This document shows, one piece after another, positions 1-14,000 of a DNA stretch of 60,000 nucleotides; positions within the stretch are counted from its first letter, which is position 1, and each line of letters opens with the position of its first letter. The position numbers and the translations under genes are program-made. Under the pieces are notes generated by a model. The model ran no database searches and had not been told where the DNA came from. It was given only the letters and a program-made list of their open reading frames with translations. This DNA is from Liolophura sinensis (taxonomy: Eukaryota; Mollusca; Polyplacophora; Chitonida; Chitonidae): NCBI RefSeq assembly GCF_032854445.1, contig NC_088300.1:79215084-79275083 (forward strand), given 5' to 3'.

Positions 1-880
1 GTGGAACGTCTTTATTCCCTCACAGGGCTCACTCCACTGAAGAGTTACAGGGATATGGAATGGTTGCTGATTTGCTGGCATGAGAGACAGACAAGTACAG
101 GTTTATGCCTAGCCTAAGATGAATTTTAAATATGGCACATTTACTAACGAGTGAGCAAGGCTGTAGGCTTTAACCCAGGAAATCCTATCTCCACTGCCAG
201 CCAATCAACACTGATTCTTTAACTTGCCCTTTAATGTTCCACTTTTCCTCAACCTTCTAGCCTTTAATAAAAAGTTAAAATGTTCCACTCCCAGAACTAT
301 ATTCCTTTGTGCTGCAGTTTCTATGCAGGGACATTTGATCAAACCTATATATACATTTATAAGAGTTATAATGCACCAACAAGACAATTAGAAGTTTCAT
401 GCATGTTTCTGTCCCCATGGAACAAGGTAATAACAAGCTTGTTCTCATGAAAGAAGGTAATAACAAGCCTGTCCTTATGCTAACGGATCAGTATATCAAC
501 TAATGCAAAAGAAAAAAAAACAGAGTCTTCGTAGAAAATGTGTCACTGTCTTCTAAAGAAAAATGGGGCATTGTCTGGTTTTGAATTTTTAGTGTAACAT
601 TTTACTAGAACTGACAGAGAGAAGTACAAAGACATATGGCTGTCCGGTTTATTAATGGCCCACTGTAGCTGAGCACACTCTGAGGTATCACCTGGTAGGG
701 CAATGGACTATCTTAATTAATACACCTGTCTAAGATACCCCATCACAAGAAAGAGAATCGATTGCAGCACTGGTTTTGGCACCCTACCTGGTTACCATGG
801 AAACTAAACATAAAAAGCCTGCACAGAATTAAATTTATCAGGAGACTGTGATGTGTACGCTTATACATCATCAAATATAT

Positions 881-1489
881 GTACATGTATAGATACAGCT
901 GTCGGTTAGATGAACTGCCAGTATAGATACAGACAATTTTACTTGTGTTGTACATGTAGATACAGCTGTCCGTTACATGAACTGCCAGTACAGACACAGA
1001 CAATTTTACTTGTGTTGTACATGTAGATACAGCTGTCCGTTACATGAACTGCCAGTACAGACACAGACAATTTTACTTGTGTTGTACATGTAGATACAGC
1101 TGTCCGTTACATGAACTGCCAGTATAGACACAGACAATTTTACTTGTGTTGTACATGTAGATACAGCTGTCCGTTACATGAAGTGCCAGTACAGACACAG
1201 ACAATTTTACTTGTGTTGTACATGTAGATACAGCTGTCCGTTACATGAACTGCCAGTATAGACACAGACAATTTTACTTGTGTTGTACATGTAGATACAG
1301 CTGTCCGTTACATGAACTGCCAGTATAGACACAGACAATTTTACTTGTGTTGTACATGTAGATACAGCTGTCCGTTACATGAACTGCCAGTATAGACACA
1401 GACAATTTTACTTGTGTTGTACATGTAGATACAGCTGTCCGTTACATGAACTGCCAGTATAGACACAGACAATTTTACTTGTGTTGTAT
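881..1489. repeat. Minisatellite, 67-bp unit, about 9 copies
   Basis: Unit contains TACATGTAGATACAGCTGTC and GACAATTTTACTTGTGTTG at exact 67-bp spacing. Nearly identical copies; the first is the most diverged, so the array grew to the right. Lies 3' of the TIR-SLOG gene. Confidence 0.95.
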
Positions 1490-2632
1490 ACACTATAACA
1501 TTCAATGATGTAATATATTCTGTGCTACATGTATACCATCAACAGGCAATTCGATTTTGAACCCATGCATTATGTGTAGGTTAAGAACCGTAAACTAATC
1601 CAATGTACCCACATATAGTGAAGTTTGTGCCTGTTTAAGATTTTTTTTATTTACTGATTTGACTGGAATTTTATGCTGTATACTAGAATATTTCACTTAG
1701 TATATGGCAGCGGAGAGCATTACGGTGAAATGAAACTGGGTAGTGTCTGGTGGAAAATCCTGACCCATTTTTAAGAAGTACATGTACATGGACTTTTGGT
1801 TATGTTTTGCACAACAGAGTAATGGCACTGGTACTTGATTTATACCTGTGGTTGTCTAACAGATGTTAGACTTATGCTATCAGACTGGTTGTGCTTCTCT
1901 AACAAACATCATCTTCATATGGCACCAGGTAATAAATTCAAATTTCAGACATTTTAATAAAAAATTTCTAGACATGCCATGAAAATTTTATTCTTGTGCA
2001 TGCTTTTCAGCTCTTCCATATAATATGCATGCTTTTTTGTAACGCATGGGTTAATGACTTGTATGTTCTCCACGTGTTGATTGTTATACACTGTATGTAT
2101 AAGTGGCTCTACCCTGCGTTCATCACAAGTCCAGTGAACTCACAGGTAGAATACCTGTAACTGCTGCAGACTGAGAGGTACAGGATGTGATCAGAGAACA
2201 AGTCAGCCACACTTATCCTAGCTCAGAAACACAAGCACTCAAGTTGCACCAAAAGAAAAAAAATGAAGTATTTAGACAACTTTTCTGCTCAATTTAACCA
2301 GTTTCCACTTACCTCATTTCTTTTTCTTCAACTTAAAATGCAAATGCAAATGAAAAACCTCCCAAAATGTAAAATGCTTTCAAACGCATGACAGCGTAGC
2401 CTTCTCAAGCAGTCGCACGACCTCGTCAATTGATGTTTAATTGAGTTGTGAAATCAGCTGTATGTAGGGCACAAAACTGCATAAACCTTCCAGCATATGA
2501 CATCAATGAAGATGCAGTGAGCAGATTGACACAGGTCACACCTGGCCGATCTTTCTTGTGTATCCATTACGTGATGTAGACTATACTCCTATCTGGTCTC
2601 TGGAGCGTGTACTACAGCAATATTCTCATTAC

Positions 2633-2720
2633 CAGAGCTGCAGGGTGCTGCAGGGGGCTGTAGGGTGCTGCAGGGTGCTGTAGGGTGCTGTAGGGTGCTG
2701 TAGGTTGCTGCAGGGTGTGT
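2633..2720. repeat. Short tandem repeat, 10-bp unit, 8 copies
   Basis: Decamer GGTGCTG[CT]AG repeated about eight times with C/T alternation. Confidence 0.9.
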
Positions 2721-3079
2721 CCTACCACATTCACGTAACTCTTCCCCAACATCTTAACCTACTCAATTAAGGTAGTCATACTTTGTACTTTTGATTGAAG
2801 ATATTTTGTTTGAGTGAATGTAGTACATGTACACTGGGTACAGCTGTAACAATACTGTCGAAGTTAATTCATATTTCATGAAACAAATTCATGTCACACA
2901 AGTCTTAAGCAAGAAAAGTCCGAACAGGCTAAAGGGCTAACAAAAAGGCCAGCTTTGATCAGACATTCCAAGATTCAACTACCAACCAATTAAAATGGAA
3001 ATAAATATTTTGGTAACAAGTGTAAATATATACAGAATATGGACTTACGGGTAAATGGTAATGGGATTCTCTAAAAGTC

Positions 3080-3190
3080 TCCATCAGAAGTGACTGTCCT
3101 ATACCCAACCATCGGAAGTGACTGTCCCATACCCGACCATCGGAAGTGACTGTCCTCTACGCGAGATGACTGTTTCCGCGACGAGATGAC
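3080..3190. repeat. Short tandem repeat, ~28-bp unit, 3 copies
   Basis: GAAGTGACTGTCC[TC]ATACCC recurs three times, followed by a decayed GAGATGACTG repeat. Confidence 0.8.
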
Positions 3191-3726
3191 TGACTTGGGT
3201 TAAGAAACCTCCATTTCTCCACTGGTGTTGTTCAACTACAATGTACTTCTGGACAAATCATTTCCATTCATTCAGATGTGTTCTAAAATGGAATATTACT
3301 GGTGAGGTAAACGATTTACTTGTGAAGTGGTCAGTTTTACAGAAATCTTTGCTTAAGCAGATCTGCTCACCAGGACATCAGAATCCTTACCTTATCAACT
3401 TCAGAAAGAGAATGTAAGAGGCCATAATCTCAAGTAAGCAGTAAGAACACATTTATAAGCATGAAGTCAACATGAAGTCAACCAAACAGTATGGTTTCAT
3501 ATAAGCTAACATACATCAACATTTATTTATAATGCTTTAGTAAGTCATTTACTATGATAAGTAGCACTGTGTACTGTGAACAGAGAAATGCATATTATGG
3601 TTTCTTTTTCTCAACATGTATTCAATACAAAAGCACCATTTGAAAATTCAACCATTTAGAATGGCAGTGTATTGTGCATGAAATCACTAAGGTTATAGCA
3701 TCCAGGACCGACATGACAAATCTCAC

Positions 3727-3782
3727 CTGGAAGACAGATGTTTCTTCTCATCTGCCTTTGCTTCATACAGTTTAGCACTAGC
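3727..3782 (-). CDS. Candidate orphan exon (unassigned)
   Basis: A 56-nt segment with acceptor TTGCCCCTGAG and donor CCAG|GTGAGA, open in one frame as A-S-A-K-L-Y-E-A-K-A-D-E-K-K-H-L-S-S. The strong flanking sites and charged helical peptide suggest a real exon. Its entry phase 0 would fit the donor at 10401, making an alternative 3' end for the TIR-SLOG gene, or it may belong to the next gene downstream. No partner exon was found. Confidence 0.3.
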
Positions 3783-4784
3783 CTCAGGGGCAAAAGGTGT
3801 ACATTATTAAAAATCCTTTCAGAAACTAACTATGTAATTATCTAAAACAAGTACAAATCTTATTGAGTGATACATGGTCCAGCCATAGATATGAGAGAAT
3901 TTCTATTTACAAGGCATATATCTGACAGTGTAAAGTTACAAGTATGAATGAAATTCTAACTACAGGTAATAAAATATATATAACATTCAATATAAATGTT
4001 TGTCAGAACACTGCAGACATCAACAGTGGTACTGACCCTAAAAACAAGTCACATGAGGAAAATCACAGCCTTGATATTTCTCTGCCGTCTTGTGTTAAAA
4101 ATGCCACATGTAAGTAACACCAAAACTCAAATCAATTTTCTGAATTTCTAAAGCTTAATTTGTTTCTCCAGCAAACATAACAATATGTAAAACATTTAAG
4201 CACCGATTTTTTGGAACAAACAATTATTAAAAAGGAGAGAAGAAGTACGTAGACAGACATTCCCACACACAATGATAGGTACACTATCAGTCGAAGATTC
4301 AGTTATTTCTATCAAAATCACTTCCACTCAGGGGGTGATGTAGTGTTTTTTGTGCTCATCAGCCTCGGACACAATCTTTCTTTATCAGATACCGTTTGTG
4401 TCATCATATAACAAAGAAAAAGAAAGAAATACCTTAAGAACATAAAAAAGTAAAAAGCCTCATCTACCGTCTCTGTCGACCTTTAGACTTTAAAATCAAT
4501 TAGCATTGTTATGCATGCTCTGCACACTGAACCACATGAATCGTAGCTGGACATTCCTATCCTGTCAGGCAACGAGTTCGGGTGTGATTGACAGTGCTCA
4601 TAACCACTGGTGTCAGTCCAGAAACTACATTTACACTCTTTTTCTCTTGTGTTTTTCCCTGTTTCTTATGGTCTTAACTTGAGAAAGTCCATGTACCTGT
4701 TACAGAAGCAATGAAGACAATGAAGCAATAGTGACATAAGGCTGACTGCCTACACAGATAGCACCTTGTCCATATACATGGGAT

Positions 4785-5015
4785 TTAACCCAGAATGATG
4801 GTTTTCATCGTCGTCAGACTCGGTTTAGACAGAGTTTCAGCTTTTGGGAGTTTTTTCCCTTTGGTAATGACTTTCTTTGTCGTTGGTTTTACCCCAATCT
4901 TGGGCTTCTTAAAGATACTAGAGATGATTCTAGAAACAGCGTTTCCAATTTCTGTAGGTGAGCATGTTTTCTGGCTGAGAATTGTCCAATCATCTTCAGA
5001 CACACACTGCGGGAC
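4785..5015 (-). CDS. TIR-SLOG gene exon 19, C-terminal tail and stop
   Basis: Encodes residues 784-859: V-P-Q-C-V-S-E-D-D-W-T-I-L-S, a helix I-G-N-A-V-S-R-I-I-S-S-I-F, then a Lys/Thr-rich tail ending in I-L-G and TAA. Acceptor CTTCAG is preceded by a good pyrimidine tract. The first part may close the SLOG fold. The Lys-rich end could be a nuclear or nucleic-acid contact patch, which is a guess. The intron before it is 5.4 kb, mostly the 77-bp array. Confidence 0.88.
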   Translation of the reverse strand, partial: VPQCVSEDDWTILSQKTCSPTEIGNAVSRIISSIFKKPKIGVKPTTKKVITKGKKLPKAETLSKPSLTTMKTIILG

Positions 5016-8000
5016 CTGAAGAGAGAAAATGGAATCATCAACCCACATGCACATGTAGTCTACTTCCTCAGCCTATTCGCATACAATAGAGCAGCTTTCA
5101 GTGCAATTTATGCATATTTGAATTTGATTTTGGTGACAAAACTACATTGGTCCGTTACATTGGATTGGTCCGTTTCATAAATATGCTTAAATAAACACCT
5201 TGCAAACATGTGAAAATGTTGAAGAATGCCAGTATATCAGATTTATAGGTGCAGGTTAAAATTATAGCCATTATATCCAAGTTGTCAAGGTCAACAGTCA
5301 ATAAATGGCTATAAATCAGACATAATTAGCTTTTGCATACAAAAATATCACATTCCTGTACAAATATTTTCAAAGTTAAAGACTCATGAAAATAGGACAA
5401 AGATCAGTCAGATCCGCAATTGCAAAAGCCAAAACAAGCTGATGGGGCATGCCTGTGTGTGCAAGTGTGCAAGTCTGATTAATTTGGTTGATACACATAG
5501 GTGGATGTTGTTGACAGAAGTATGAATGGGAGAGTTTTGAGTTTGAACTCTGCTAAAGGCAAGAAAGTCCTATTGTACCAAGTTACCTGTAAGAAATGTT
5601 AGGCTACTATTTTGGGACCACATCTAAACTAATATAATTGTCTGAAAAAAGTTTTACAAAAGGGTATTTAGAAAAGAAAAAAAATAGAAATGAGAAATAA
5701 TAGTGAAAACTGAGGAAGAGAAGGCTGCCTAAAGTTTACAGGAAATTCCAGAAGGAAAGAAGTGTTGCATCAACAAAAACTGTTTAATAAGATACTTGAC
5801 AAGTCACATGAGGGTAAGACTTATCTTACCTCTAATAACCAAAAGAAGTTAATCTCAAAACTCTCCTGTTCTAAGTAGGTAAGAGTCTCATCAATAAATT
5901 TTTATGTACATGTATAAAATTGGCAGAGTAATTATCAAGATAACAATCCATCTAAGGGGCATAACTCTGTAAAATAATGCCTGGCAGTGTTCATTTGTGA
6001 CAAAAGAAATTCTAAGAAGAATAAAAATTTACCTAGAACTGTACAAGTATCTGAATTAACTCAAGACCAGTTTGGAGGGGCACACACCTTCTATGTACCA
6101 GCTAAAATATTATTTTTTCTAATCCTTTTTCTTTGTATCTAATGCAAACAAATGCCTGTGTCCATGTGTTTCATTGTGAAAAATGACTGTATCTGACCAA
6201 CCAGTGTTTATTATAAACACATCAAATATACAGCCACAGTCTATGATGTGGGATGGGGAAACAGGAGTGCTTGGGGTAAACCACAGGTGTTCAACACTTC
6301 ACATGTACAGCCACAGTCTATGATGTGGGATGGGGAAACAGGAGTGCTTGGGGTAAACCACAGGTGTTCAACACTTCACATGTACAGCCACAGTCTATGA
6401 TGTGGGATGGGGAAACAGGAGTGCTTGGGGTAAACCACAGGTGTTCAACACTTCACATGTACAGTCACAGTCAATGATGTGGGGTGGAGAAATAGGGGTG
6501 CTTGGGGTAAACCACAGGTGTTCAACACTTCACATGTACACTCACAGTCAATGATGTGGGGTGGAGAAATAGGGGTGCTTGGAGTAATCCACTGGTGTTT
6601 AACACTTCACATGTACAGTCACAGTCAATGATGTGGGATGAGGAAACAGGAGTGCTTGGGGTAAACCACAGGTGTTCAACACTTCACATGTACACTCACA
6701 GTCAATGATGTGGGGTGGAGAAATAGGGGTGCTTGGAGTAATCCACTGGTGTTTAACACTTCACATGTACAGCCACAGTCTATGATGTAGGATGGGGAAA
6801 CAGGAGTGCTTGGGGTAAACCACAGGTGTTCAACACTTCACATGTACACTCACAGTCAATGATGTGGGGTGGAGAAATAGGGGTGCTTGGGGTAAACCAC
6901 AGGTGTTCAACACTTCACATGTACACTCACAGTCAATGATGTGGGGTGGAGAAATAGGGGTGCTTGGAGTAATCCACAGGTGTTCAACACTTCACATGTA
7001 CACTCACAGTCAATGATGTGGGGTGGAGAAATAGGGGTGCTTGGAGTAATCCACTGGTGTTTAACACTTCACATGTACAGCCACAGTCAATGATGTGGGG
7101 TGGGGAAACAGGGGTGCTTGGGGTAAACCACTGGTGTTTAACACTTCACATGTACAGTCACAGTCAATGATGTGGGGTGGGGAAACAGGAGTGGTTGGGG
7201 TAAACCACTGGTGTTTAACACTTCACATGTACAGCCACAGTCAATGATGTGGGGTGGGGAAACAGGGGTGCTTGGGGTAAACCACTGGTGTTTAACACTT
7301 CACATGTACAGTCACAGTCAATGATGTGGGGTGGGGAAACAGGAGTGCTTGGGGTAAACCACTGGTGTTTAACACTTCACATGTACAGCCACAGTCAATG
7401 ATGTGGGGTGGGGAAACAGGGGTGCTTGGGGTAATCCACTGGTGTTTAACACTTCACATGTACAGCCACAGTCAATGATGTGGGGTGGGGAAACAGGAGT
7501 GCTTGGGGTAAACCACTGGTGTTTAACACTTCACATGTACAGCCACAGTCAATGATGTGGGGTGGGGAAACAGGGGTGCTTGGGGTAAACCACTGGTGTT
7601 TAACACTTCACATGTACAGCCACAGTCAATGATGTGGGGTGGAGAAATAGGGGTGCTTGGAGTAATCCACTGGTGTTTAACACTTCACTTGTACAGTCAC
7701 AGTCAATGATGTGGGATGAGGAAACAGGAGTGCTTGGAGTAATCCACTGGTGTTTAACACTTCACATGTACAGTCACAGTCAATGGTATGGGATGGGGAA
7801 ACAGGGGTGCTTGGAGTAAACTACTGGTGTTTAACACTTCACTTGTACAGTCACAGTCAATGGTATGGGATGGGGAAACAGGAGTGCTTGGAGTAAACCA
7901 TTGGTGTTTAACACTTCACTTGTACAGCCACAGTCAATGATATGGTATGGGGAAACAGGAGTGCTTGGAGTAAACCGCTGGTGTTTAACACTTCACATGT

Positions 8001-11000
8001 ACAGTCACAGTCAATGATGTGGAATGTGGAAACAGGAGTGCTTGGAGTAATCCACTGGTGTTTAACACTTCACATGTACAGTCACATTCAATGGTATGGG
8101 ATGGGGAAACAGGGGTGCTTGGGGTAAACTACTGGTGTTTAACACTACACTTGTACAGCCAAAGTCAATGATATGGGGTGGGGAAACAGGAGTGCTTGGA
8201 GTAATCCACTGGTGTTTAACACTTCACATGTACAGTCACATTCAATGGTATGGGATGGGGAAACAGGGGTGCTTGGGGTAAACTACTGGTGTTTAACACT
8301 ACACTTGTACAGCCAAAGTCAATGATATGGGATGGGGAAACAGGAGTGCTTGGAGTAAAACATTGGTGTTTAACACTTCACTTGTACAGTCACAGTCAGT
8401 GGTATGGGGTGGGGAAACAGGAGTGCTTGGAGTAAACTACTGGTGTTTAACACTACACTTGTACAGCCAAAGTCAATGAAATGGGATGGGGAAACAGGAG
8501 TGCTTGGAGTAAAACATTGGTGTGTAACACTTCACTTGTACAGCCATAGTCAATGATGTGGAATGGGGAAACAGGAGTGATTGGGGTAAACCGCTGGTGT
8601 TTAACACTTCACATGTACAGTCACAGTCAATGATGTGGGGTGGGGAAACAGAGGTATCTGAAGTAAACTACTGGTGTTAACACTTCACATGTACATCCAT
8701 AGTCAATGATATGGTATGAGGAAACAGGGGTGCTTGGAGTAAACCATTGGTGTTTAACACTTCACTTGTACAGCCACAGTCAATGATATGGTATGGGGAA
8801 ACAGGAGTGCTTGGATTAAACCACTGGTGTTTAACACTTAAAATGTACAGCCACAGTCAATGATGTGGAATGAGGAAACAGGAGTGATTGGGGTAAACCG
8901 CTGGTGTTTAACACTTCACATGTACAGCCACAGTCAATGATGTGGGGTGGGGAAACAGGGCTGTTTGGAGTAAACCACTGGTGTTTAACACTTCAAATGT
9001 ACAGTCACAGTCAATGATGTGGGATGAGGAAACAGGAGTGCTTGGAGTAAACCACTGGTGTTTAACACTTCACATGTACAGCCACAGTCAATGATATGGT
9101 ATGAGGAAACAGGGGTGCTTGGATTAAACCACTGGTGTTTAACACTTCAAATGTACAGTCACAGTCAATGATGTGGGATGGGGAAACAGGGCTGTTTGGA
9201 GTAAACCACTGGTGTTTAACACTTCACTTGTACATTCACAGTCAATGGCATGGGATGGGGAAACAGGAGTGCTTGGGGTAAACTACTGGTGTTTAACACT
9301 TCACATGTACAGTCACGGTCAATGATATGGAATGTGGAAACAGGAGTGCTTGGAGTAATCCACTGGTGTTCAACACTTCACATGTACAGCCATAGTCAAT
9401 GATATGGTATGTGGAAACAGGAGTGCTTGGGATAAACCACTGGTGTTCAACACTTCACATGTACAGCCATAGTCAATGATATGGGATAGGGAAACAGGAG
9501 TGCTTGGGGTAAACCGCTGGTGTCCAACACTTGACTTGTACAGTCACAGTCAATGATGTGGGATGGGGAAACAGGAGTGCTTGGAGTAAACCACTGGTGT
9601 TCAACACTTCACATGTACAGCCATAGTCAATGATATGGTATGTGGAAACAGGAGTGCTTGGGATAAACCACTGGTGTTCAACACTTCACATGTACAGCCA
9701 CAGTCAATGATATGGTATGGGGAAACAGGGGTGCTTGGAGTAAACCATTGGTTTTTAACACTTCACATGTACAGCCACAGTCAATGATGTTGAATGTGGA
9801 AACAGGAGTGCTTGGAGTAATCCACTGGTGTTTAACACTTCACATGTACAGTCACAGTCAATGATGTGGGATGGGGAAACAGGGGTATCTGAAGTAAACT
9901 ACTGGTGTTTAACACTTCACATGTACAGTCACAGTCAATGATGTGGGATGGGGAAACAGGGGTATCTGAAGTAAACTACTGGTGTTTAACACTTCACATG
10001 TACAGTCACAGTCAATGGTATGGGCTGGGGAAACAGGAGTTCTTGGAGTAAACCACTGGTGTTTAACACTTCACTTGTACATTCACAGTCAATGGCATGG
10101 GATGGGGAAACAGGAGTGCTTGGGGTAAACTACTGGTGTTTAACACTTCACATGTACAGTCACAGTCAATGATGTGGGATGGGGAAACAGGAGTGCTTGG
10201 AGTAAACCATTGGTGTTTCTTAGCTGCTGATTTGTCATTATGGTGAATAAAGTTAAGAATGATAAAGAAATGTGCAGCAGTGAATGATAAGTGCATATTA
10301 ATGGATGAAGTCATTCAGGACAATCTGGAAATGCTGTCTAGGGTGACTACCAGTTGTACTGTCAGTTTTGGGCCACAAGAATGCAACATGTTCACAATAC
10401 CTTGAATATTTTCTGTGGGACACCAAACAATCCTCCTGCGGCACCTCCTGTCGCCCGGATGGGTATTACAATTCGATCACTCCACGCAAACTGCTCAGCT
10501 TCATGAGCAGAGCCTGGGCCGCCTGGATAAAAACAACAAATCTTAGAGGTGAAATCAGATAAAATCCCAACACTCAGTTTTCAGGGCCCTCAGGCAAGTG
10601 TAAAAATGAGAATGTACTAAACTGTTCACCAAGACATCTTGTCACCGCGGTGTATTAATTTATTTGATATTTTTTTTAAGCCGAGATAATTTCACTGAAA
10701 TGAAGCGGCTGTCAACAAGCATTTATATTGGGAGGAAGCCTGGCACAGCCCCCAGGAAACCCATGACCATCCACAGAGTTGCTGCCAGACCATGCCAATA
10801 CGGTCAGAGAGAAAGTTGAGCTCACAGTGACCACGTTGGTAACAGGCCTCTGGGACACTGTGCTGCACTAGCATGCTAAACACCAGGCCATGGAGGTCCC
10901 TCACCAGCCTTCTGTACAGTTACCAACAAGTACAATGTTGCCTCACAATAAATCTTGTTCCCCAAAAATCTGTGTTATACTTTCATGAGAAAACTGTTAA

Positions 11001-14000
11001 AACTGCAAACCAATAAAGATTTTTCAGCAAGAAATATACGTAAATAATGTGACGTCATTTGCTTTATTTCCTATTGATGGTGTGTCACCCATGTGATATT
11101 TGATATTTTAGGCTTAAGCTCTTGAATAGTACGCAAGCATAAGCAAAAAAATTTTCTGTTAATAATAGATGTTGTAACTGGTTACATTTCCGTTGCAAGC
11201 GAGTTTGATTCCAAATGCACGTGTGACATTGTTGCAGCATGACTTCCCTGTGTGTGTGGTTTCCTCAACAATACAGAATACATTTCACTCATAATGTTTG
11301 TACATTTTCAGTAAATGTTGACATTTGGCTACAAAGCGGGGTGTGAAACTGCGAGGAGTGAATTTTGGCTTACCAGCATGCTGACATGTGAGAGTTGAGA
11401 TGAGCTGACTCAAACATTTGAGAATGGCTTCTTGATTATTTCCTCTTTCCTTCATTTAATGTTGATTTGATGAATATACATTAAAATGGTGAGCATTATT
11501 TATTTATTTTTTTTGTTCAGTAGCTATGACGCAGTCACATGATCCGATTGACAGCTAGTCATCTGCAGTCTGCCATTTTGAATCCGAGTCATCTAAGCTC
11601 CAGGAGTTGCTTCTGATATGAGCAGACAAATGTGGATACCAAATGTGTGGTAACTTTTTATATTTAAAAATAAATTGGATGAAAATATGTTACTCGTTTT
11701 CAGCTTGTGGAAATGTTTAACATGCACCGAGTTCTGTAGAACAGCTTTGGCTTATGATTACGAGGTATAAGGCTAGCTTCGCGGGATGTCACTCATGGGG
11801 CAGTGCTGAAACGCCTGAATTATTAGGTAACAAAAAATCTCACGTGCTTATAGTAAACTAATAATAAGGAAGCATTTGACAGTGTCAGAATAATGACCTG
11901 TAAGACAGACCGTAACCCAATATACTTCAGCCGTATACATGTATACTGAATTCTGAGGTAATTTCATTACAGCAAGAGGTAGCCGAGGCCTCCGTGGTTC
12001 AGTTGGTTAGCGTGCTAGTACAGTGTAATGACCCAGGAGCCTCTCACCAATGCAACTGCTGTGAGGTCCAGTTGATGCTAGCTTCCTCTCCGGCCGTACG
12101 TGGGAAGGTCTTCCAGCAACCTGTGGATGGTCATGGGTTTCCACCAGGCTCTGCCTGGTTTCCTCGAACCATAATGCTGGCCGTCGTCGTATAAGTGAAA
12201 TATTCTTGAGTATGGCGTAAAACCCCAATCAAATCAAAGCAAATCAAAAGATTCAGCCTAAAACACACCCAGAAACCTGTCTCCAAAGCGGCGCACTTAA
12301 TCATATAATATGAATAAAATGCTTACCTTCCACAAGTACACAGATGTCAAATGCTCTAGCCACGATTGTTTCTCTCTCTCTTACACTGCTCCCACAAAAC
12401 ATCGTCTTGCCAAAGGAAAGAGCTTTAAATGTGCCATCCCTGTTTTGTAAGGCCTTCTTACTCATGTTCTACATGAAAAATAGACAACAATTGCTGAAAC
12501 GAGACCCCCTGGTCAAAAAACATGCAGTATCTGTACTCTATAAGGTATAAACGCAGCTGATTCAGCCTTCATCTACTAAAGGTGCTACCTATACCTGTCT
12601 CATACAAACCACATTACCTTCTCCTACAATTTCAACCAGTCCATTTAAAAGCATGAAAATTTGTATGATAATCTGAAAAAGAAAATTTTAAAATATTTTA
12701 AGAAATTAACTGTATAGTCCTACACGTTTCTAATACTATAGAGCAGTAACTACATTTAGGAATGGATTTCTAGTAACTATAGTCATTTTCAAAACATACT
12801 ATGAACAAGACCCAGCCCATGTATCACGTACTGTGGGGTCCCGTTCTGGCAAGATATGCCACACTTTATGGTTCTTCCAAATTCTCTGTGTCTCCTCATA
12901 AAAGCCTCTGCTCACAGATTCCATCACACCATAGAAACCACCCGTTACCAAGGTAACCCTCTCCAACTTCGCCAAACTTTGACCAATTGCCCTGAAAAAG
13001 AAAAATCCATCATGTTTTTTTATCACTTCTACACTTTGATTACAATGAAAATATGATGGTAGCCAACATAATGAAAGATAAAAAATTGCACATATTCCCT
13101 GACCAGTCATGAGGCACATGTAGTGGGCTTACCTTACTACTTCTCCACCGTAACCTATTAAACGTTTTCTCACTATCTATATTGCTACTAACCTTTTCTA
13201 TTTCTCTGATTGATATAAATTTTTGCTCTACAAAATTAAACAAATAAGGAATATGTTGGCCCGTACTGCTCACCTGCAGATCATCTCTGTAGAACTATTG
13301 TGGAATTTCGTACCACCAGAAATGTACACACAGTATTCTCGTGGAATTTGCTTCCAGACTCTTTGTACCTGAAGGCAAAGAGATACATTTACCCACGCAT
13401 TTACATGAAGCTTTCTTACAATTAAATGCATAGATTATGGGCTGACAAGAGAGAAACACCTACTCGCAGAGGTCTCAAAGATTAACAAGACGGTACCTTA
13501 CTTACTTCAATCAGTGGAACATCAAAAAAATACAAAGTGTAGTACTCTACAATCTGCAGAAAGGTAAGAGTACATCACACATGAAATATTCCACAACTGA
13601 AATTACATGTTAAAATTATTATCAATTTCTAGCAGAAGTAAACTGAGCTGACTGCAAGCTGACATGATAAATAAACACAAGATGGTAAGGTAGACAGGGG
13701 CAGAGAACTCCAGTACAGACTTACAAACTGCATGAGCCTGGCCTCATTGATCTCGTCCATGGGGTTGTCTTTGGCTGAAGGATCGAGAGCCTGTTTGACA
13801 CGAGACAGCAGGCTTTCCTTGTAACTGGGGTTCTTCATGGTCTATGGACAAAAATGTCAACCAAATTTGATACATCAACATGTGTGATTTCACCTTTTTA
13901 AAAGGGAGACAACTTAGTGAACAGTATTAACCATGGGATAGTCTGAATTAGTGACATGCATGTATCAATAGCGATATCCAATTTTACAATGTATCATATG

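Larger units (their letters stand above)
1490..4784. other. 3' flank of the TIR-SLOG gene, no firm gene
   Basis: AT-rich single-copy sequence with two short tandem repeats (2633, 3080) and one candidate exon (3727-3782). It should hold the 3' UTR; the clearest AATAAA on the minus strand that I see is near 3522, far for a typical UTR, so the end of the transcript is not settled. Confidence 0.5.

Noticed and set aside
11985-12060. tRNA gene from the tRNA-like head of the SINE
   Set aside because: No cloverleaf with acceptor stem and anticodon loop could be drawn, and the head is fused to a SINE body repeated elsewhere.
12799-12831. Read-through of exon 16 to a stop (D-T-W-A-G-S-C-S) as the end of the protein
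   Set aside because: The ACA|GTACGT donor and the perfect continuation of the SLOG fold in exons 17 and 18 make splicing more likely. A short isoform remains possible.
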